A stretch of 64,000 bases of DNA from Gloeopeniophorella convolvens (Eukaryota; Basidiomycota; Agaricomycetes; Russulales). Location: NCBI GenBank assembly GCA_022496205.1, contig WTXD01000080.1:1-64000 (forward strand), given 5' to 3'. The notes below the pieces were generated by a model. The model was not told the DNA's origin. It did no database searches and saw only the letters and a list, made by a program, of their open reading frames with translations. Numbering within the stretch: the stretch's first letter is position 1; each line of letters starts with the position of its first letter. Of the stretch, positions 1-11,763 are shown piece after piece. The translations under genes were made by a program, and so were the position numbers.

Positions 1-1271
1 CTATCACAGAGCCAGGCAAAGGTAGCTACTGGATGATCGACCTGACCCAAGGCGAAGGCAACAAGCGGGTACGCAAGCGTAACAAGAAGCCGACGAAAGG
101 GCAACTCGCGGCTCAGGCTGCAGCCGAGGCCTACCGCGCTTCAGCGCGGCTTCCTGGCCAAGGTGAAGGTCCGCGCCCCGAACCATATCCTCCGCCTACC
201 CAATCGCAAGCAACCATCGCCGATGGCCGCGAGGATATCGATTACCAGGTTCCCCTGATGCGAACAAACCTCGTCACTGCCCCTGCAGGTGCCGATCTGA
301 GGCGCTTTCCTAGAGAGAACGTCGACTCGGATGCCAATATCGACCCAGCGTTACGAGACCAACCCATGTACGACTCTTCCTCAGGCAAGGCAAGATCTCA
401 ATTATGGGGACAAGGGCGGCCCGCGACAGGGAGTCAAGCAATTTCATCGCACCACCTGCCATCGAGCGCTCAAACTCAACCTCCGCCACACCGCGCGTCC
501 TCGCTCAGCGTGTCACAGCCGCACCCCCAATCACTGCAAAGTGCCCCCCATGTTCAATACGCGTCCCAGCAGCTACCAGTTCAGCCGACCTACCAACGTT
601 CATCATCGGCCCCTCAACCGGCATATCAATACGCTGTTCAGCCAACAGCACAACATCTAGTCCAATCTGACGTACGCGTTCCACACCCCACACAAACATC
701 ACCACAGCCCCTGCCGATGCATCAACTATTCCCTACCCTCCCTTCTGCGCAACCCCACCCTGCGCCACAAACCCAGGCTCGTCTCCCGCCTATGCGCACG
801 CTCAGCGGCTCACCAACTCCCGACATACCCTCAAGTAACGAATCGCAGAACACCGTTCCTGGATTCGCGCGATTTGCCAGCGTGGCAGTGGGCTTCCCAA
901 AGCAAAGTTTTGGTAAACCTGCGCTCGCTGTCCCGCTTGCTATGCCAATACGCCCACTGCGACCAGATTCCATTGACGCGGCAAGGTTGCGGGTGGAGCA
1001 GTCTCCAGGCAAGGGTAAAGGCCGTGCGGAGCCGGATTCCGACAGTGGTGAACGACAAAGTCGACGTTTCGTGCCTCCACCACCGCGCGCTGGGTTGGAA
1101 CACGTGAACAAAGGGGGCCTTCTGTCAGCCAGGCGCGTCTCGGAACGTTACGATGAAGGCTCAGTCGATTGGTTGAACCGTCTGGATGAAGATGAGGGTC
1201 AAAGCACGTTCACCCAAGAGCCACTCGAACAATCCGAATCCGTCCGCGTTAGGGGCGACGAGATCGCGTAA
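1..1271 (+). CDS. Forkhead transcription factor, 3' part only
   Basis: The reading frame is already open at base 3 and runs to TAA at 1269-1271, so the 5' end lies outside the window. The first residues read ITEPGKGSYWMIDLTQGEG followed by basic NKRVRKRNKK. This matches the end of a winged-helix forkhead domain: the GKGSYW motif of the last strand and the basic wing that contacts DNA. The remaining ~390 residues are low-complexity, rich in Pro, Gln and Ser (many PxxSQPH-like stretches), as expected for an intrinsically disordered regulatory tail of a nuclear transcription factor. No intron is needed within this part. The helix-turn-helix core is missing, so the subfamily (Fkh, Hcm1, Fhl1 or other) cannot be assigned. 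The ATG at 31-33 lies inside the domain and should not be taken as the start. Confidence 0.85.
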   Translation, partial: ITEPGKGSYWMIDLTQGEGNKRVRKRNKKPTKGQLAAQAAAEAYRASARLPGQGEGPRPEPYPPPTQSQATIADGREDIDYQVPLMRTNLVTAPAGADLRRFPRENVDSDANIDPALRDQPMYDSSSGKARSQLWGQGRPATGSQAISSHHLPSSAQTQPPPHRASSLSVSQPHPQSLQSAPHVQYASQQLPVQPTYQRSSSAPQPAYQYAVQPTAQHLVQSDVRVPHPTQTSPQPLPMHQLFPTLPSAQPHPAPQTQARLPPMRTLSGSPTPDIPSSNESQNTVPGFARFASVAVGFPKQSFGKPALAVPLAMPIRPLRPDSIDAARLRVEQSPGKGKGRAEPDSDSGERQSRRFVPPPPRAGLEHVNKGGLLSARRVSERYDEGSVDWLNRLDEDEGQSTFTQEPLEQSESVRVRGDEIA

Positions 1272-1943
1272 GGGCGACGCGGCTGACCTGTTAATCCTCA
1301 AACCCATGTGGATCTGAGTTCCTATCTTGCTTTCGCTATCCTTATGCTGTCTATTTCCGCATGGTATTTTTATAGTTCGCTCTACCACACGCTTTCGTAT
1401 GCTTTGCCGCTTAGCACACCCTCTATATCGTCGACTATATCCTCCAGCTAATTCTCGTTAAACCAAGGAAGAATTTATGACGTTTCCCCTGATGGAATCC
1501 GGAATATCGCGCATTATGTTCTACAAAAAATCGTGCTCTAGTCACCGATCGGCGTGAATCTCAGGATGCGAGCTTGGACGACACGCAGGTCTGATGAGCA
1601 AGGGCAGCGCCGCCCCAGGTGGCGCCCAAGTAAATTTTGTGCCGCGCAAACCGCCGGATCGAGAAGGCGTCGGGACGTACGCGAGTTCTTTACAAACATA
1701 TGGTGATAGAAATAGACGTCGGACTCAAGACGAGGCAGGACAGACAAGAATGGATTCGAGGCCATACAAGAAAGGGCAAGAAGTTTCCGCAGTGCGGAAG
1801 GGGTGGGGTGGGTGGCGCAAAATCAGAGGCCCTGAAAAGGAGAGGGGAGTGCCGAAGTTTTACGAGGAGACCCCTGTCGCTGCAGCCTGCAGTCGCGACC
1901 CGTCGGCGTTCGGTGGCATAAAGATGGCTTACATAAAAAGGTA
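1272..1943. other. Intergenic: 3' flank of forkhead gene
   Basis: AT-richer than the flanking coding DNA after the forkhead stop, with no gene recognised. The frames at 1594-2013 (+) and 1690-2232 (-) cross the tRNA gene and have no recognisable content. They look like chance frames. Confidence 0.5.
1935..1939 (-). terminator. Pol III T5 terminator of tRNA-Glu
   Basis: Five consecutive T on the minus strand begin 4 nt after the mature tRNA 3' end, the usual RNA polymerase III stop signal. Confidence 0.8.
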
Positions 1944-2031
1944 CTTCGATGCGGGGAGTCGAACCCCGGCCTCCTCGGACCATGACTACTGTCTTGAAAG
2001 CGAGGTATGCTAACCGTTGCACCACATCGAA
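1944..2031 (-). tRNA. tRNA-Glu(UUC) with a 16-nt intron
   Basis: On the minus strand a full cloverleaf can be folded. The acceptor TTCGATG pairs with CATCGAA. The D arm contains TGGTGCAACGGTTAGCA (A box) and the anticodon stem is CCTCG/CGAGG. The T arm is GGGGTTCGACTCCCC (B box). The anticodon loop reads CTTTCAA, giving anticodon TTC (Glu). The 16 extra bases before the 3' half of the anticodon stem sit at the canonical position (after base 37) for an intron removed by the tRNA splicing endonuclease. A run of five T on the minus strand (1935-1939) just downstream serves as the RNA polymerase III terminator. The discriminator base is G. Confidence 0.93.
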
Positions 2032-2246
2032 CTGCCTGTTAATTGCGTTGTGAATATATGAGTGTCCAAGCAAAGCTCGAACGAAACCCCATGTTGACTG
2101 CCCCGGGGACATTACCGTAACCAGTACTATTTTGAACGAGACGCCGACGCTTGACCAAATCTCGTCAAATAATCGGGGCGGAGGCAGGTTGGACCCGCGT
2201 CCGGCTATTTGCGTAACGATCGTGCCAGGCAAGTGCTTGTGATCAT

Positions 2247-3005
2247 ATGACGATACTATCGTTCATCTCCTCGTGCTTTGGTGTCAAGAGCTTCAAGAGC
2301 GATGATTTACCACCGACTCAATCTCCGCCGCGAGTGAAAGACTGTGTGTTCTGCGACGTCTCCAGAGAGAATGGTTTTGCTATCGTATACGAGGTACGCA
2401 CTACACTTTTTCACCGCTGGAATGGTCTTGACCTTCCGCCATAGGATGAAGAATTCGTCGTATTCAAAGACCGTAGACCTGCAGCACTTCACCACCTGCT
2501 TGTCATACCGCGGCGTCATATAGGTACGCGGTCTGTCGCGCACGGCGCGAATGGAGTTGCGATCAAATTTACATGTATCTAGGCAGCGTGAAAGCTCTCA
2601 GCAAGGAGGACCTTCCCCTGGGTGAGCCAACCAGGTGAAGCGAATACCCTTTCCCTCGATAACTCGCATAGTACAGGATATGGAGCGCATGGGGCACGCG
2701 CGTCTTGACGACCTCAAGGTCCCTGTCGACAGCCGCCGGTGCGTTTTGCGCAACCTCGAGGGCAGCGCGCATATTTACTCTTGACACTATGCAGCCTCGG
2801 TTTCCATATCCCTCCATTCAACAGTATCAACCACCTACATTTGCACGTGCTGGGTCTTCCCTTCCGTAATTGGTATATTGGAGGCAAGTACCCACTGAGG
2901 GACGGGAGCAACGGCCGCACGAAGGGGTGGACATGGTTTGTGGAGGTCAGCCAAGTTCGGCGCATACTAGGCGAGGGTGGCGCTGTCAAAGTCAAGTCAT
3001 GCTGA
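2247..3005 (+). CDS. HIT (histidine triad) family nucleotide hydrolase/transferase
   Basis: Five exons (2247-2393, 2445-2523, 2583-2621, 2672-2738, 2795-3005) give 180 residues in one frame. Near the N-terminus is KDCVFCDVS, the CxxC zinc-binding start common in HINT/aprataxin-like HIT proteins. It is followed by YEDEEFVVFKDRRPAALHH and LVIPRRHI, the substrate-binding strands. The histidine triad HLHLHVLG is in exon 5, after FNSINH. HIT proteins cleave nucleoside phosphoramidates or related nucleotidyl adducts using the middle His of the triad as nucleophile. The substrate here cannot be told. The C-terminal ~45 residues beyond the triad (GGKYPLRDGS... to KVKSC) extend past a minimal HINT, as in several fungal HIT proteins. 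The gene converges on the VIT/vWA gene with 145 bp between stops. Confidence 0.88.
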
Positions 3006-3150
3006 ACTACTGCCCTCAAGGGGATCAGCGTAGATGTGCGTCTTCGAAGTTTGGGTAGAATCCATCTGCTGATGATATTGATCATAGCGCTAAGCGGTAC
3101 TTTACAAATCGACCATGTATGCATACATACAAGATTATACTGCTCCATTG

Positions 3151-6006
3151 TTAACCAACGACTTCCCTCGCACGTCTGATCAAGCTCTCGTATTGATCAT
3201 CGCTCGCTCGCCCCTGTATAGAATCCTTGATCTTCTCGATCAAACCCTCCAACAGTGCTTGTTCGCCTAACAGGTTCTTCTCCAAAAATGCAATGGCCAA
3301 GACTGTTGCCCACAGACTGCCATCATCAGTCATGTGTGGCGCCTCCGCTACCGCCCGAACTCCTACAATCTTTGCCAGCGAAGCGTCCAATGCGAAGGAT
3401 CCATCGAATGACTGGAGTGCTAGAAGTGCTTCCACCTCCGGTCCAATATGATGGTCTGGCGAAGTGCTAGATTGCAGAGGACGCGCATCAACGTGGCGCA
3501 CGCGCGGGGACGGGCTGCGAGGGCCATCTCTCCTGGGGCGGCGCCGGCGCCGTGGGGTAGCTGTACTTCGGAGTCGGAGAGGCTCTCAAGCGAGCTCATG
3601 GTAGAATATGAGTCAGCGCTGGTATATCCACTCCCGTAATCGTCCTCGTCGGAGGTCGCTTCTTCTGCCTCATCGAAGTCATCATCAGCGCCCCAGCCTT
3701 CTTCAAGTGGACTTGGTTGGCGGCTTCGACTTCGTGTTGGGCTGGAACCGCCTGTGTGCGGCGGGCCTGAGACCGGCCCACTAACACCCGAATATGCCGC
3801 TGCTCGAGAGATGACGCCGATGAGGCCATTGACTATGTACGTGCCCCAGCCTGGGCCGCGACCGGCTCCGTTCTGTGCCTCCCGCCTAGCCCTTGCTCTT
3901 GCGCGCTCGCGTTGGAAGCGGGCACCCTCGTCGATGCCTACGAACGATGTGAACCTGCTAGCGAGGTGAAAGCGCACTCCGAGGTCCACGATTGCGGCAT
4001 GGAGTGCCTCCTCTGGCTGCAGTCCGATCTTGGGAGGTACAACCGCGCCCCCATGCTCCAGATCCCAGATCAAGTGATGCGCCACGAGTGCGTGCAGGGG
4101 TTGGTGTTCTTCTATTCCCCGCGAAAATGATTTGGCGAAGCGCACGGGAACCTGCAAGGAGAGGACTTCGGCGCCATCTTGGACGTGTCCCCGTAGAGTT
4201 ACTTCTGTCGGTGGAGTAGGCGTATGTAACAGGGCGTATGCTACGAATCTCCGGCTTTGATGCAGCGTCCCTAGCGTAGATGGGGCCTGGCGCACGAGCC
4301 CCGTCGTTCCCGTGCCCCAGTCTACGCTAACATCTGCGACGAGCTGCCGTATGCCAGCACGCACGAGAGCAGCGGTTTTCGAAACGATCTCGCCGCTATC
4401 CAATGCCATCAAGCACACGCCGCGGCCGGTATGTGCAATTCCCTCGCACATAGCGCTTGAGGCAGTGTCGCCGATGCCAAGGACGAAGATGCGCAGCGGC
4501 GAAGACGGTAACGCAGTATTGACAGCATCCGCAACAGTTGCCAAAGTATCGACGGTATCGTGGGACTAGCATGCGCTCCGTCGTGAGTCGTCATCTAATG
4601 GGATGAGAAAGACCTTCACCTCCCCGTCTGTCAAGAGAAACACGGTTGTGGGCATTGACACATTGCGATACGCGAACACTTGCATCAGAGCACTTCTTAT
4701 CTCGGTGCCACCGAAGTTCGCATCCATCTGTCCGACATGATCAATCTTCGAGGACCAAGGTGAGTTTATGAAGGTTCCGTGTCGTATTCAAAATCTAAGC
4801 TTACTGCATCTATGAGTGTCGCTTGCGAGTACACTTGGCTTTGTGTCCACAGCGATGAACACTGTGTTCCGAAGCTGAATATGTTGAACGTTGTCCCTGT
4901 ACTGGGTAAAGCACGCAGGAGCGCACGGAGGCCTGCCTGGGCCGCCTGAATGCGTGGTCCTTGCATGCTCCCGCTACGGTCTACTAGGAAAAGATGGTCT
5001 TGAACGGGGATGCGTGGCACAATAAGCGTAGGAACAACACTCATAACGAGTGCCGTAGTCCCGTGTGTCGCGTCGATTTCTGCGAACACACGTGGCCTAT
5101 CAAGGCCTCGCGAACGAACTATGAGGACGAAATCACGCCGAAGGAAGGACGGTGACGAGACGCGCACGGTCCTGCGGCGCACGGAGGGTTTGTCGCGATG
5201 TGTGCGGTACGGAAATTGCTTCAAGTCTGCGGCATGGCTCGGACTCCCAAGGCTGAGCAGCTCTCCCACGCTTTGAACATCGATGTTGATGCGCAGCCTC
5301 GTTCTCGCAGGAGCCGAAACAGCATCAAGTATATCTGGTGGCGACGTGCCGTAACGCATCGTCCCGACGGCCATGGGAAGCTGGAACCGGATTTCGTCCG
5401 ATGTGGCGTTGTCCATAAGGTTCATGACGCACTACACGATCAGCTCAGCACCACGCTTACTGCAGCCTGTGTTGAGATGCTACTCACGGTGATCCTCGTT
5501 ATTACAGTCGTCCGCGCAGGGATAGACCCGACCGACATGGTGAAGACTATTACCCGTCAGAATGATGACTGCACGGGTATCAAAAGGGACTCACTATCGT
5601 CTGCAGCCCACTTTACCAAACCCGAGAGCTTTCCCGTGTCGACCGCAGCTCGGTACTCAGCCTCCGCCGCGTCACGCTCCTTGACCACTCCGACAATTAG
5701 GCCATCGTCCGAAGTCTCCATTTGAAATGCGCAGACTGCTGCACTTGCGGGAATGGGAAACACATACTTCGCGTGGCGAGTCGGTCTAGCAGAGTCATTG
5801 TAGAAGGTGTGGGCCAGCATGACCTGTGCGGAGACTAGTAGAGACGTAGAAGACCGTGATGAGCAGAGGCGTATGATAAGCCAACGCGACGAACCGTCAA
5901 TTATCCTGGCCGATACATCGACCCTTTGCAGAGGTAGATGCTGTATTTCGTCGTCGGGACCATGATGAAGGATGGTCACGCAGTCGCCACTAGATTGATC
6001 AGCCAT
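3151..6006 (-). CDS. VIT domain plus von Willebrand factor A domain protein
   Basis: The start is ATG at 6006 (MADQSSGDCV) and the stop ends at 3151. The N-terminal ~150 residues are a VIT domain: MLAHTFYNDS, KYVFPIPASAAV, then GVVKERDAAEAEYRAAVDTG, the typical VIT core of inter-alpha-trypsin/PARP4-like proteins. A vWA domain follows with the MIDAS motif DRSGSM (about 5000-4980), then NFGGTEIRSAL and TTVFLLTDGE. This suggests a metal-dependent protein-binding module, probably cytosolic since no signal peptide is seen. The rest is a helical region, an acidic linker (DDDFDEAEEATSDEDDYGS) and a conserved-looking tail (EALLALQSFDGSF...). Introns with good borders are seen at about 4613-4560, 4788-4730 and elsewhere. 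The last join (frame of 4544-3640 to frame of 3585-3151) needs a 47-nt intron at 3631-3585 or else is a frameshift. Function is unknown; such proteins are common in fungi. Confidence 0.8.
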
Positions 6007-6481
6007 AGTGGCACACCGGGAACTGGGGCTGCGCGTTCTGGGACTGGAGCATCGGGCTTATTACCGGCCCTAGGCTGTCCTAGGGCGCTCAAAAGATGCA
6101 GCTTCGCAAGGAACGAAACTGAAATAAGAATGCGGCGAGCGCCGAACTGCCTCGATCATGTCATCTCATGCCGCGCGGCATGAGACAGCGTGAGACATCT
6201 TGCCCTGCATAGAAATGGGCTCCCGAATCTCGGTGGTGTATGCTGAGCTGAGACTCGAAATTTTATAATCACGAGTCGGGTGCTCATGCATAAGTTCTGT
6301 GTGAGAGTTGGAAGGGGACTCGCTCAGTTTGCGATGCTATCAAGCTGCGACACACTGACCCAAAACAGAAGGAAACAATTACCCAACAGGACAGTGACTC
6401 GCCTAACAGAGCATACAGACGAAGAGATGTGGAAATCGCGATGCTTCAGACCCTCATTTATTTCGCACGATCAACTGGGGA
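6007..6481. other. Intergenic: promoter region of the VIT/vWA gene
   Basis: 475 bp between the stop of aminopeptidase 1 and the start of the VIT/vWA gene, both on the minus strand. No gene is seen. It contains a perfect 22-bp palindrome at 6164-6185, listed separately. Confidence 0.5.
6164..6185. repeat. Perfect 22-bp palindrome
   Basis: The half-site TCTCATGCCGC (6164-6174) is followed directly by its exact reverse complement (6175-6185), with no spacer. It lies about 160 bp upstream of the VIT/vWA start codon, where a dimeric transcription factor could bind. No factor is assigned. Confidence 0.75.
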
Positions 6482-9400
6482 CTAGAGCGACGCCCTGGGC
6501 GTGTTTTCCCACTTCTCCAACCAAGCTACGATATCCGGAGTCGAACGCTGTGAAGAAAACCAGGCTGGTCAGTGCGCACCCCCGCCAGAGCCTCCTGCCT
6601 GTCGCACCTTGATGAATGCAGCCTTAGTGGTGATGCCGTCGAGGGCTTGAGCCAAAGCCTGATTGTACTTGCTGATGTTCTTGTCCTGAGACCGATGATT
6701 GAGCAGGTAAGATATTGACTGCAACTCGTGACACACCTTGAAGAATGCCTCAGCCTTAACGCGATCCGCCTCTTTCCCGAAGCCGGAATACACGGCCTAG
6801 AAAGTAAGATGAGGGGATGGATATGGCCAATAAAGAAGTACAGACCTGGACGAGGTATTTCATGCTGAAAGTCGTCTCGAGACGCGTGTTAATCTAGAAA
6901 GTTCGCATGTTAAATGCATTCTACGTTCGCTACGTCAAGCGAAGCCCACAGTATCATAGTTCTTCTCGAAGAACTCGCGCAGAGTAAAGAGCACTTTCGA
7001 GTTGGTCGCCAGGCCGCGGAAGAAGTAGATGAAGTCCTGGTTCCGCACGCCCGTCAAGATGAGATCGAATGTGCGAGACTGCAGCGCGGGTTCCACGGCT
7101 CCGGTCAAGCCACGGCTGCGAGATGACATCATGAACAAACATTAGGGTGAATGTGTAAAGTCGAACATACATCGCCGCAACTTTGATGGACGGCGTCTTG
7201 GGGTTCTCGAAGAGTTTCAAAACGGCGTCATACGCCGGGGCGCCATTGTGCTTGACGGCCTGCGTTTGGGGTGATACAATCAACAATGGGCAATGTCTGA
7301 ACGATGGGAGCTGACCGTGCGGAACGTGACGTTCAGGAGGTCCACAGGGATGGCAGAGGTATCGCCTGCGATATACTTCTCGAAGCGATCCAACAGGGCC
7401 TTGACGGTGCTATAAGAGCAAGGGACTCGTAAGGAGACCAATCTCGGAAATGGGGCACTGCGAGGACGTACGCAGGGTCACCGGAGCTTGCGGCACCGCT
7501 GACAGCAAGCGTGCGCAGCTGCGTGGTAGCGAAGTCATCGCTCTTCGAGTAATCGATGCCGAGCTTCTCAGCAAGGGGCGCGCAGAGAGCCTACACGGAA
7601 TCACCAGATCGAGTCAGTCAGTCAGAAAGGTGCTGTGCGATATTTCGACGAACCCGACGGAAGGTATCAAGCTTTTCGACAACCTTGTCATCCTCCCACC
7701 AAGTGTGGATAACCCCAGCCACGTTAGCGTCCAAGCTGTCCCAGACCAAGACTTCGAGATGAGTCAGCTCTACCGGTCAACAAGCACATGACAGTATATG
7801 CCTACATTCTTTCTCGGAACGTAGCTCATTGACAAGGTTGAGCGCCGCGCTCAGTGCGAGGTGGCCTGACTTTCCGAGCGCAAATGCGTCATGAACAAGT
7901 CCAATTCGGTCGCCCAATGAGAATATGGAATCTGTTTTTGCCGCCTCGGAGGCAATGGCTGCGAGCCGTTCGGGCGTGTACAAGACACGGTCTTTGGGAG
8001 AAATTAACTAGCATTAAGGGAATGAATGGAGTAGAGACTCACAAACGCCGTTGGTATCTGCGTTGAGTTTGAAAGATTTGCTCGTGTCGAGCTTGAACTC
8101 AGCCTCGCGAGTCTCCAACAGGGCGGTTTGGTCGACGACAGCCTGTCCAGGGACTGATCCAGTGACGATACCAAGGGGAATGGACCTATCGGGAAAGGCA
8201 CTGATTAGACCACACGAGATAGCAAGGAAGTTATATACCATATCGTTTCGTTATCCACCGTTTTTGCTGGGCCATCTTCGAGGAATCGGTCCTGGCGCAC
8301 CTTGATCCCAGTGGGTGTCTCAGTGACGGTAAGTACCGGGAAGCCCATCTACGTGTACGCGGGTTGATTCAAACAATACGATATGAACATACGATATGAC
8401 ATGCCTTTGAGACCCAGTTTTCCATGATCTTTGGGACATTGAGTCCTACAGTTTTCCTCATTAGCCTTCGGGGCCTCCTACGAGGGTATCAATACTCGCC
8501 AGTGGCTTCGCCGATGCCCTCCCAGAGATCACGGGAGACGGTGTTAGAGTACAGATGTTTCTTGAGGTACAAAGAGACGCCGTTCAGGAATTTGTCCTCG
8601 CCGACAAATTTGGACAGCATGCGGAGTACTGTCGCGGTTCATGGTCGAAAAATGCAACCATTAAATGCACGAAAGACGAACCTGAAGCGGCCTTGGAGTA
8701 CGATAAAGAATCGAAGATTTGGCCAATCTGGCCTGCATCGGGAACGTCGACCTCGATGGGATGGGAAGACAGTTTTGCATCGAGGCGGAGGGCTGCAGTT
8801 AGATGGTTGTTGATGAAATCAGCGTCGACCTTCCACTCGGGTTGGATCCTGTGTTATGCCGCTCAGAGATGAAACAGAGCAAGATTGAAAAAACCCAACT
8901 TGTCAAGGATAATTTTTTCGCCCATCTACAACACGAAGTGAGTACTGACATAAAGGTACCTTGGCTAGAAAAACCAACCAAAGTTGCGAAACCTGGTTAA
9001 GGAAGGGAGTCAGCAAAACCACATGGGGCGATGATTCTGATGCCGTACCTTCATTGAGGTATAGATTATCCCACCACTTCATCGTGGTGATGTTGCCAAA
9101 CCTAGACCGCGTAAACGATGTACTCTAGTCTCTGAACTTCAGTTTCTAATCTACGTACCACATGTGGGCAACTTCGTGGCTTTGAGTACCCGCAATACGC
9201 TTCTTTGCCGCGATGTCGGCGTTGTCTGGATCGACGAGGTAAGCGGTGGTCCGTCCAGTGATCAAGCCCTGTTCAAGAAACATTGCATGCACGTATCAGC
9301 TCGAGCCTATGGTCCTGCGTAAGGACGGAATTTACCCAGTTCTCCATCGCACCGGCGTCGAAGTCGTTCGCGACGAGAGTATCGAGTTTGGGGAGCGGGA

Positions 9401-10976
9401 ATTCGACGTTGAACGCCTTCTCGTAAAGAGGGAGTGCTGCCGCTTTGATATCGAGGGCATACTGAGCTTGATTGATAACGTCCGGGGTAGCTAGAAGCCG
9501 TTAAATTTGACAGGCCTGGTAGGTAGATTGAATATGACGAACCGTAAATGCGCAGTGGCCGGACTTTGCCGCTGAGAGGACTCTTGTACGAGCTCTCAAG
9601 GTGAGAGAATTCTCCATTGGCGAACGCAAGAAGGTAGGTCGACATCTGCAGTTACACTCGTGAACATATGACGCAGGCTGATACACCTAGGTCTTACAGG
9701 GGGCGTTGTCTCGAACGAGGTAGCATACCAGCTGCCGTCTTTTACTCCATCGAATAGGGCCCCCGTATGAGCATCAGCGACGGCGACCTCAGCGCGGGCG
9801 GGCATGTTGGAGAGGCTGACGGTGCCTTTGCGCGACACAAGAGTGACGGCGAAAGTCGCCTTGAGGAGAGGTTCATCCCAACAAGGCAGGGCACGGCGAG
9901 CATCCGTAGGCTAGCAGGCAGGAAACGATTCAGTTTGTATCGAAGATTCGAAGAGACAGACATTGGAAAGCATCCGAGCGATACTGTTCCACCCACAGAT
10001 GGGGGAAAGAAGGGCGTCCACAGAATGAGGGAGCAACCCAAAATGGATGTCCAGACAGAAGGGAGAGGAACCGACCACCGTATTGAACAAGGCCGGTACG
10101 GAGTCTCGAAAACGTTATACGAAGCAAGAGGAGAATGATGTGCAGCCATAATGAATTTGGCCGACCATTTTCTGGGGACGTAGGCTCTAGTGTGTAACCT
10201 GAACGCGATCGTTCATACACTAAAGCCCAGGATAGCCGCCGTAGACCCCCGAACCCAGGAAGTAGCACAGACTGATCGATAGCGTGAACAAGAACACACC
10301 TCGAACTGCGTCAGCGTATAGATGCCCTTGTCCCACGTGCTCTTGTAGTACCCGGTCATGCTGTCTGTCAGCGCACCTTCGAAGCCAATGCGGAGGATAG
10401 CCTTTGTACCGGCAGGAAGTTCCTCTGCAAAGGTCAGAGATGCGCGCTGAGTGGTGGCATCGAATGTGGTTTTCTTCGGTGCAAACTCCGCAGCAGACGA
10501 AGTAACGGCGAGGATAGCGGAGCCAAGCTTTAACCCTTCTGCAGCATTGAAAGTTATCGACTTGGTGGCGTTGACAATGTCAAGGCTGGGAGCTGTGAGA
10601 AAGACGCCGAGGCTAGATGCTGCCACACGTACTCGATATTGACGAAGCCAGAGAAAGCTTCCTTCTCGAGATCGGTCCGGATGGTGAGGTCGTAGTGCTT
10701 GGGACGCACGTCGGTTGGAAGACGATAGTGGTCGGGAGCTTTCTCGGAAGACATGAAGGAGGCAGATATGGGTGTGTGGTGGTCGAAGGAGCAGAAACGG
10801 TAGAATGAGGGGTTATTATAGCGGAATGCAGTAGTGCGAGGGAGAATGTTGGTGTGAGTGTGATAGAAAGGGGCCAGCCAATTGCGCCGTGCGCGGCCTT
10901 GGACTATCGATGGCGACCATGTGAGCTTTGGCGCATTCAGAACGCGGAACACGGTTTGAGCTCCTCGCACGGTCAT
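6482..10976 (-). CDS. M1 family zinc aminopeptidase (puromycin-sensitive/Ape2 type), copy 1
   Basis: About 20 exons on the minus strand. M1 enzymes remove N-terminal residues from peptides using one zinc ion. All hallmarks are present: MSSEKAPDHYRLPTDVRPKHYDL at the N-terminal beta-domain, PTAARRAYPCWDEP, and the exopeptidase motif GAMENW (about 9352-9333). The zinc site HEVAHMW is followed after 18 residues by NEG (HEXXH-x18-E, about 9175-9055). The C-terminal ERAP1-like helical domain runs to a last exon 6547-6482 (RSTPDIVAWLEKWE... stop TAG). The cytosolic-type start is ATG at 10754. An in-frame ATG at 10976 (MTVRGAQTVFRVLNAP...) would add 74 residues rich in Arg and lacking Asp and Glu at its beginning, resembling a mitochondrial presequence. 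The span given includes this longer form. Copy 2 lies head to head upstream. Confidence 0.92.
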
Positions 10977-11763
10977 GCGGCTTCCGCGAGAATGGAGATG
11001 ATGCTGGTTTGACCGACACCTCGCGAATAGGCCAGCAAAGTGGGTCCTCGGCCGTGGATAACAACCGAACTGAACTTTCCACCGATGTCGAGCTGGCAGA
11101 CCCGTAAGGCGAGTATAGGCGCCCATACGCGCGAGCTATGCGCGCAAACGCGACGCGTTTCCGCTTGGCACACTCATTTGCCGAGCCGCGCTACTACATA
11201 GCGTGGGCACCGCCATCAACCGCCATCATCGCCTCAGCTGTGGCCGACATCGAGTCATCATCCACTACTGTGACTATACGTGCAATCCTTTCCAGCCTAT
11301 CTTTCCAGTCTCAAGCCGTTTTCATGGGGGCGCCAACGCCCGGCTTTCCAGCATCCTTCGACTTTGCCCGCCGGTACGATCAATGCTACCATGTCTCAAC
11401 GCGGACAAAACATCTCGGTGCCACGAGAAGAAGGCTAGGTAGACTCTGCTAGGTCAATGGACCCGGATGTGCGACCCCACGGTGGCCCGTGCAAGCCTTC
11501 AAACGAATCGAAGCTGGAGGGGCCGCCCGAGGCCGGTCTCTCATCAATGTCGCCTGTATCTGCGACACGTGCTAGTACGTGCTACGAACTCAGTTCTGGT
11601 GTGTACGAAATATGTTCCGCAGTATTGTGCACATGGACCCTGGCTTACTTCTTCCACACTCCATCCGCAGCACTGCCGCAGCACCGCAGCCCGTGTCATA
11701 AAAAGGACACGTCCACCTGTCCGAACCTATTGTTGCATTCTGTGTTGACAACTGACCTTCGAT
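10977..11763. promoter_or_regulatory. Shared divergent upstream region of the two M1 aminopeptidases
   Basis: About 0.8 kb (1.0 kb if copy 1 starts at 10754) separates the two head-to-head aminopeptidase genes. It must hold both promoters. No convincing TATA box or conserved operator was recognised, and the frames inside it have no recognisable content. Confidence 0.45.
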
